Source: an uncultured Eubacteriaceae bacterium (GTDB lineage: Bacteria > Bacillota > Clostridia > Oscillospirales > Acutalibacteraceae). Taken from it: DNA of 6,124 nucleotides. The DNA is taken from the NCBI GenBank assembly GCA_937905915.1, contig CALCVR010000292.1:1-6124 (forward strand), given 5' to 3'. Below, piece by piece: positions 5,704-6,124 of the stretch; position 1 is the stretch's first letter, and each line of letters opens with the position of its first letter. Both the position numbers and the translations under genes were made by a program. The notes under the pieces were generated by a model. That model made no database searches and was not told the DNA's origin. It worked only from the letters and a program-made list of their open reading frames with translations.

Positions 5704-6124
5704 TTACTGATTAAAGGAAGGCGGCGTGACGTTTGCATCTTTAAAATCAGAATTAGGGGAAGGGGACGACATACTAAAGTACATTTTGGCGGCTTTTGTC
5801 GTACCAAAATCGCGGTTAGATCCTGTGTCCTGTACCTTGTTAAAGGCTTCACGGAACATAGCGTTATGAGCCTCTTCCCGATTGAGCAAAAAGTCAATGG
5901 TCGCTCTCACTTTTTTGTCATTGACCTGACGATACAAATATTCATATACAACCTTTGCCCTTTGCTCCGATGCAATGTTGGAAAGCAGATCCGCGCAAAG
6001 GTCACCCGTTACCGTGACGTAATCGCCTGTCCAAGAATAACCAGACGCATTGATAAGCCCTGGATTAAGGCCTAATAATACATGGGATTCAATTTCCCCT
6101 GCCGGAACGGTGGTCGAATCCACA
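5704..6124 (-). CDS. Manganese catalase, C-terminal part (5' end outside window)
   Basis: About 140 residues of a non-haem, dimanganese catalase, an enzyme that breaks hydrogen peroxide into water and oxygen in the cytoplasm. The recognisable core is GDYVTVTGDLCADLLSNIAS followed by EQRAKVVYEYL, then FLLNREEAHNAMF and a closing KMYFSMS. Counting from the GTG at 6123, Glu53 (IASE) and His86 (REEAH) are 33 residues apart, the same spacing as ligands Glu148 and His181 in the Lactobacillus plantarum enzyme. The N-terminal ligands (Glu35, Glu66 and His69 there) lie beyond the window. The GTG at 6121-6123 is probably an internal valine rather than the start, since the family runs to about 190-300 residues. 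The short tail SPSPNSDFKDANVTPPSFNQ is not conserved. A spore-coat CotJC relative is an alternative, but the KMYFSMS tail favours the longer catalase type. Confidence 0.87.
   Translation of the reverse strand, partial: VDSTTVPAGEIESHVLLGLNPGLINASGYSWTGDYVTVTGDLCADLLSNIASEQRAKVVYEYLYRQVNDKKVRATIDFLLNREEAHNAMFREAFNKVQDTGSNRDFGTTKAAKMYFSMSSPSPNSDFKDANVTPPSFNQ

Noticed and set aside
5515..6075. Rightward open frame of 186 codons opposite catalase and DUF1905
   Set aside because: It spans two recognisable minus-strand genes and the gap between them, and the predicted protein resembles no family.

Overview
The window looks like chromosomal DNA from a low-to-mid GC Firmicute, most likely a gut-type clostridium. 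Four things point this way: strong AGGAG-like ribosome binding sites, promoters close to the vegetative sigma consensus, a sortase-type (NPDTG) wall anchor, and roughly balanced coding GC set against extremely AT-rich intergenic DNA. No gene in the window fixes the genus. Every supported gene reads leftward (minus strand).

Layout from right to left, which is the direction of transcription. (1) 6124-5704 is the C-terminal half of a manganese catalase, cut by the window edge. Six bases later comes a small DUF1905-family protein (5697-5428). The pair looks like the end of an operon and is closed by a strong intrinsic terminator (5353-5396). (2) 5023-5352 is a very AT-rich leader with no gene. 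It precedes an 874-residue secreted, cell-wall-anchored calcineurin-like metallophosphoesterase (5022-2398) that carries a C-terminal FIVAR module and a sorting signal. (3) A 268-bp spacer holds a good extended -10 promoter and a short hairpin at the predicted 5' end of the next transcript. (4) 2129-482 encodes adenine deaminase (ade), broken by a single-base frameshift near 1095 but otherwise intact on both sides. (5) 39-481 is AT-rich and gene-free. It contains a 12-bp perfect inverted repeat just after ade and two tandem leftward promoters. These serve a gene of which only the first 12 codons (38-1) lie in the window; its start looks like a signal peptide.

Functional links are modest. The catalase removes peroxide, the phosphoesterase acts outside the membrane on an unknown phosphoester, and adenine deaminase converts adenine to hypoxanthine plus ammonia for purine salvage. 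Each unit appears to have its own promoter, so the order does not imply one pathway. I found no RNA genes, CRISPR arrays, insertion sequences or phage genes, and no convincing new multi-gene system. The points most worth a second look are the ade frameshift, the inverted repeat at 415-474, an 18-bp motif shared by two intergenic regions, and the uncharacterised middle region of the phosphoesterase.
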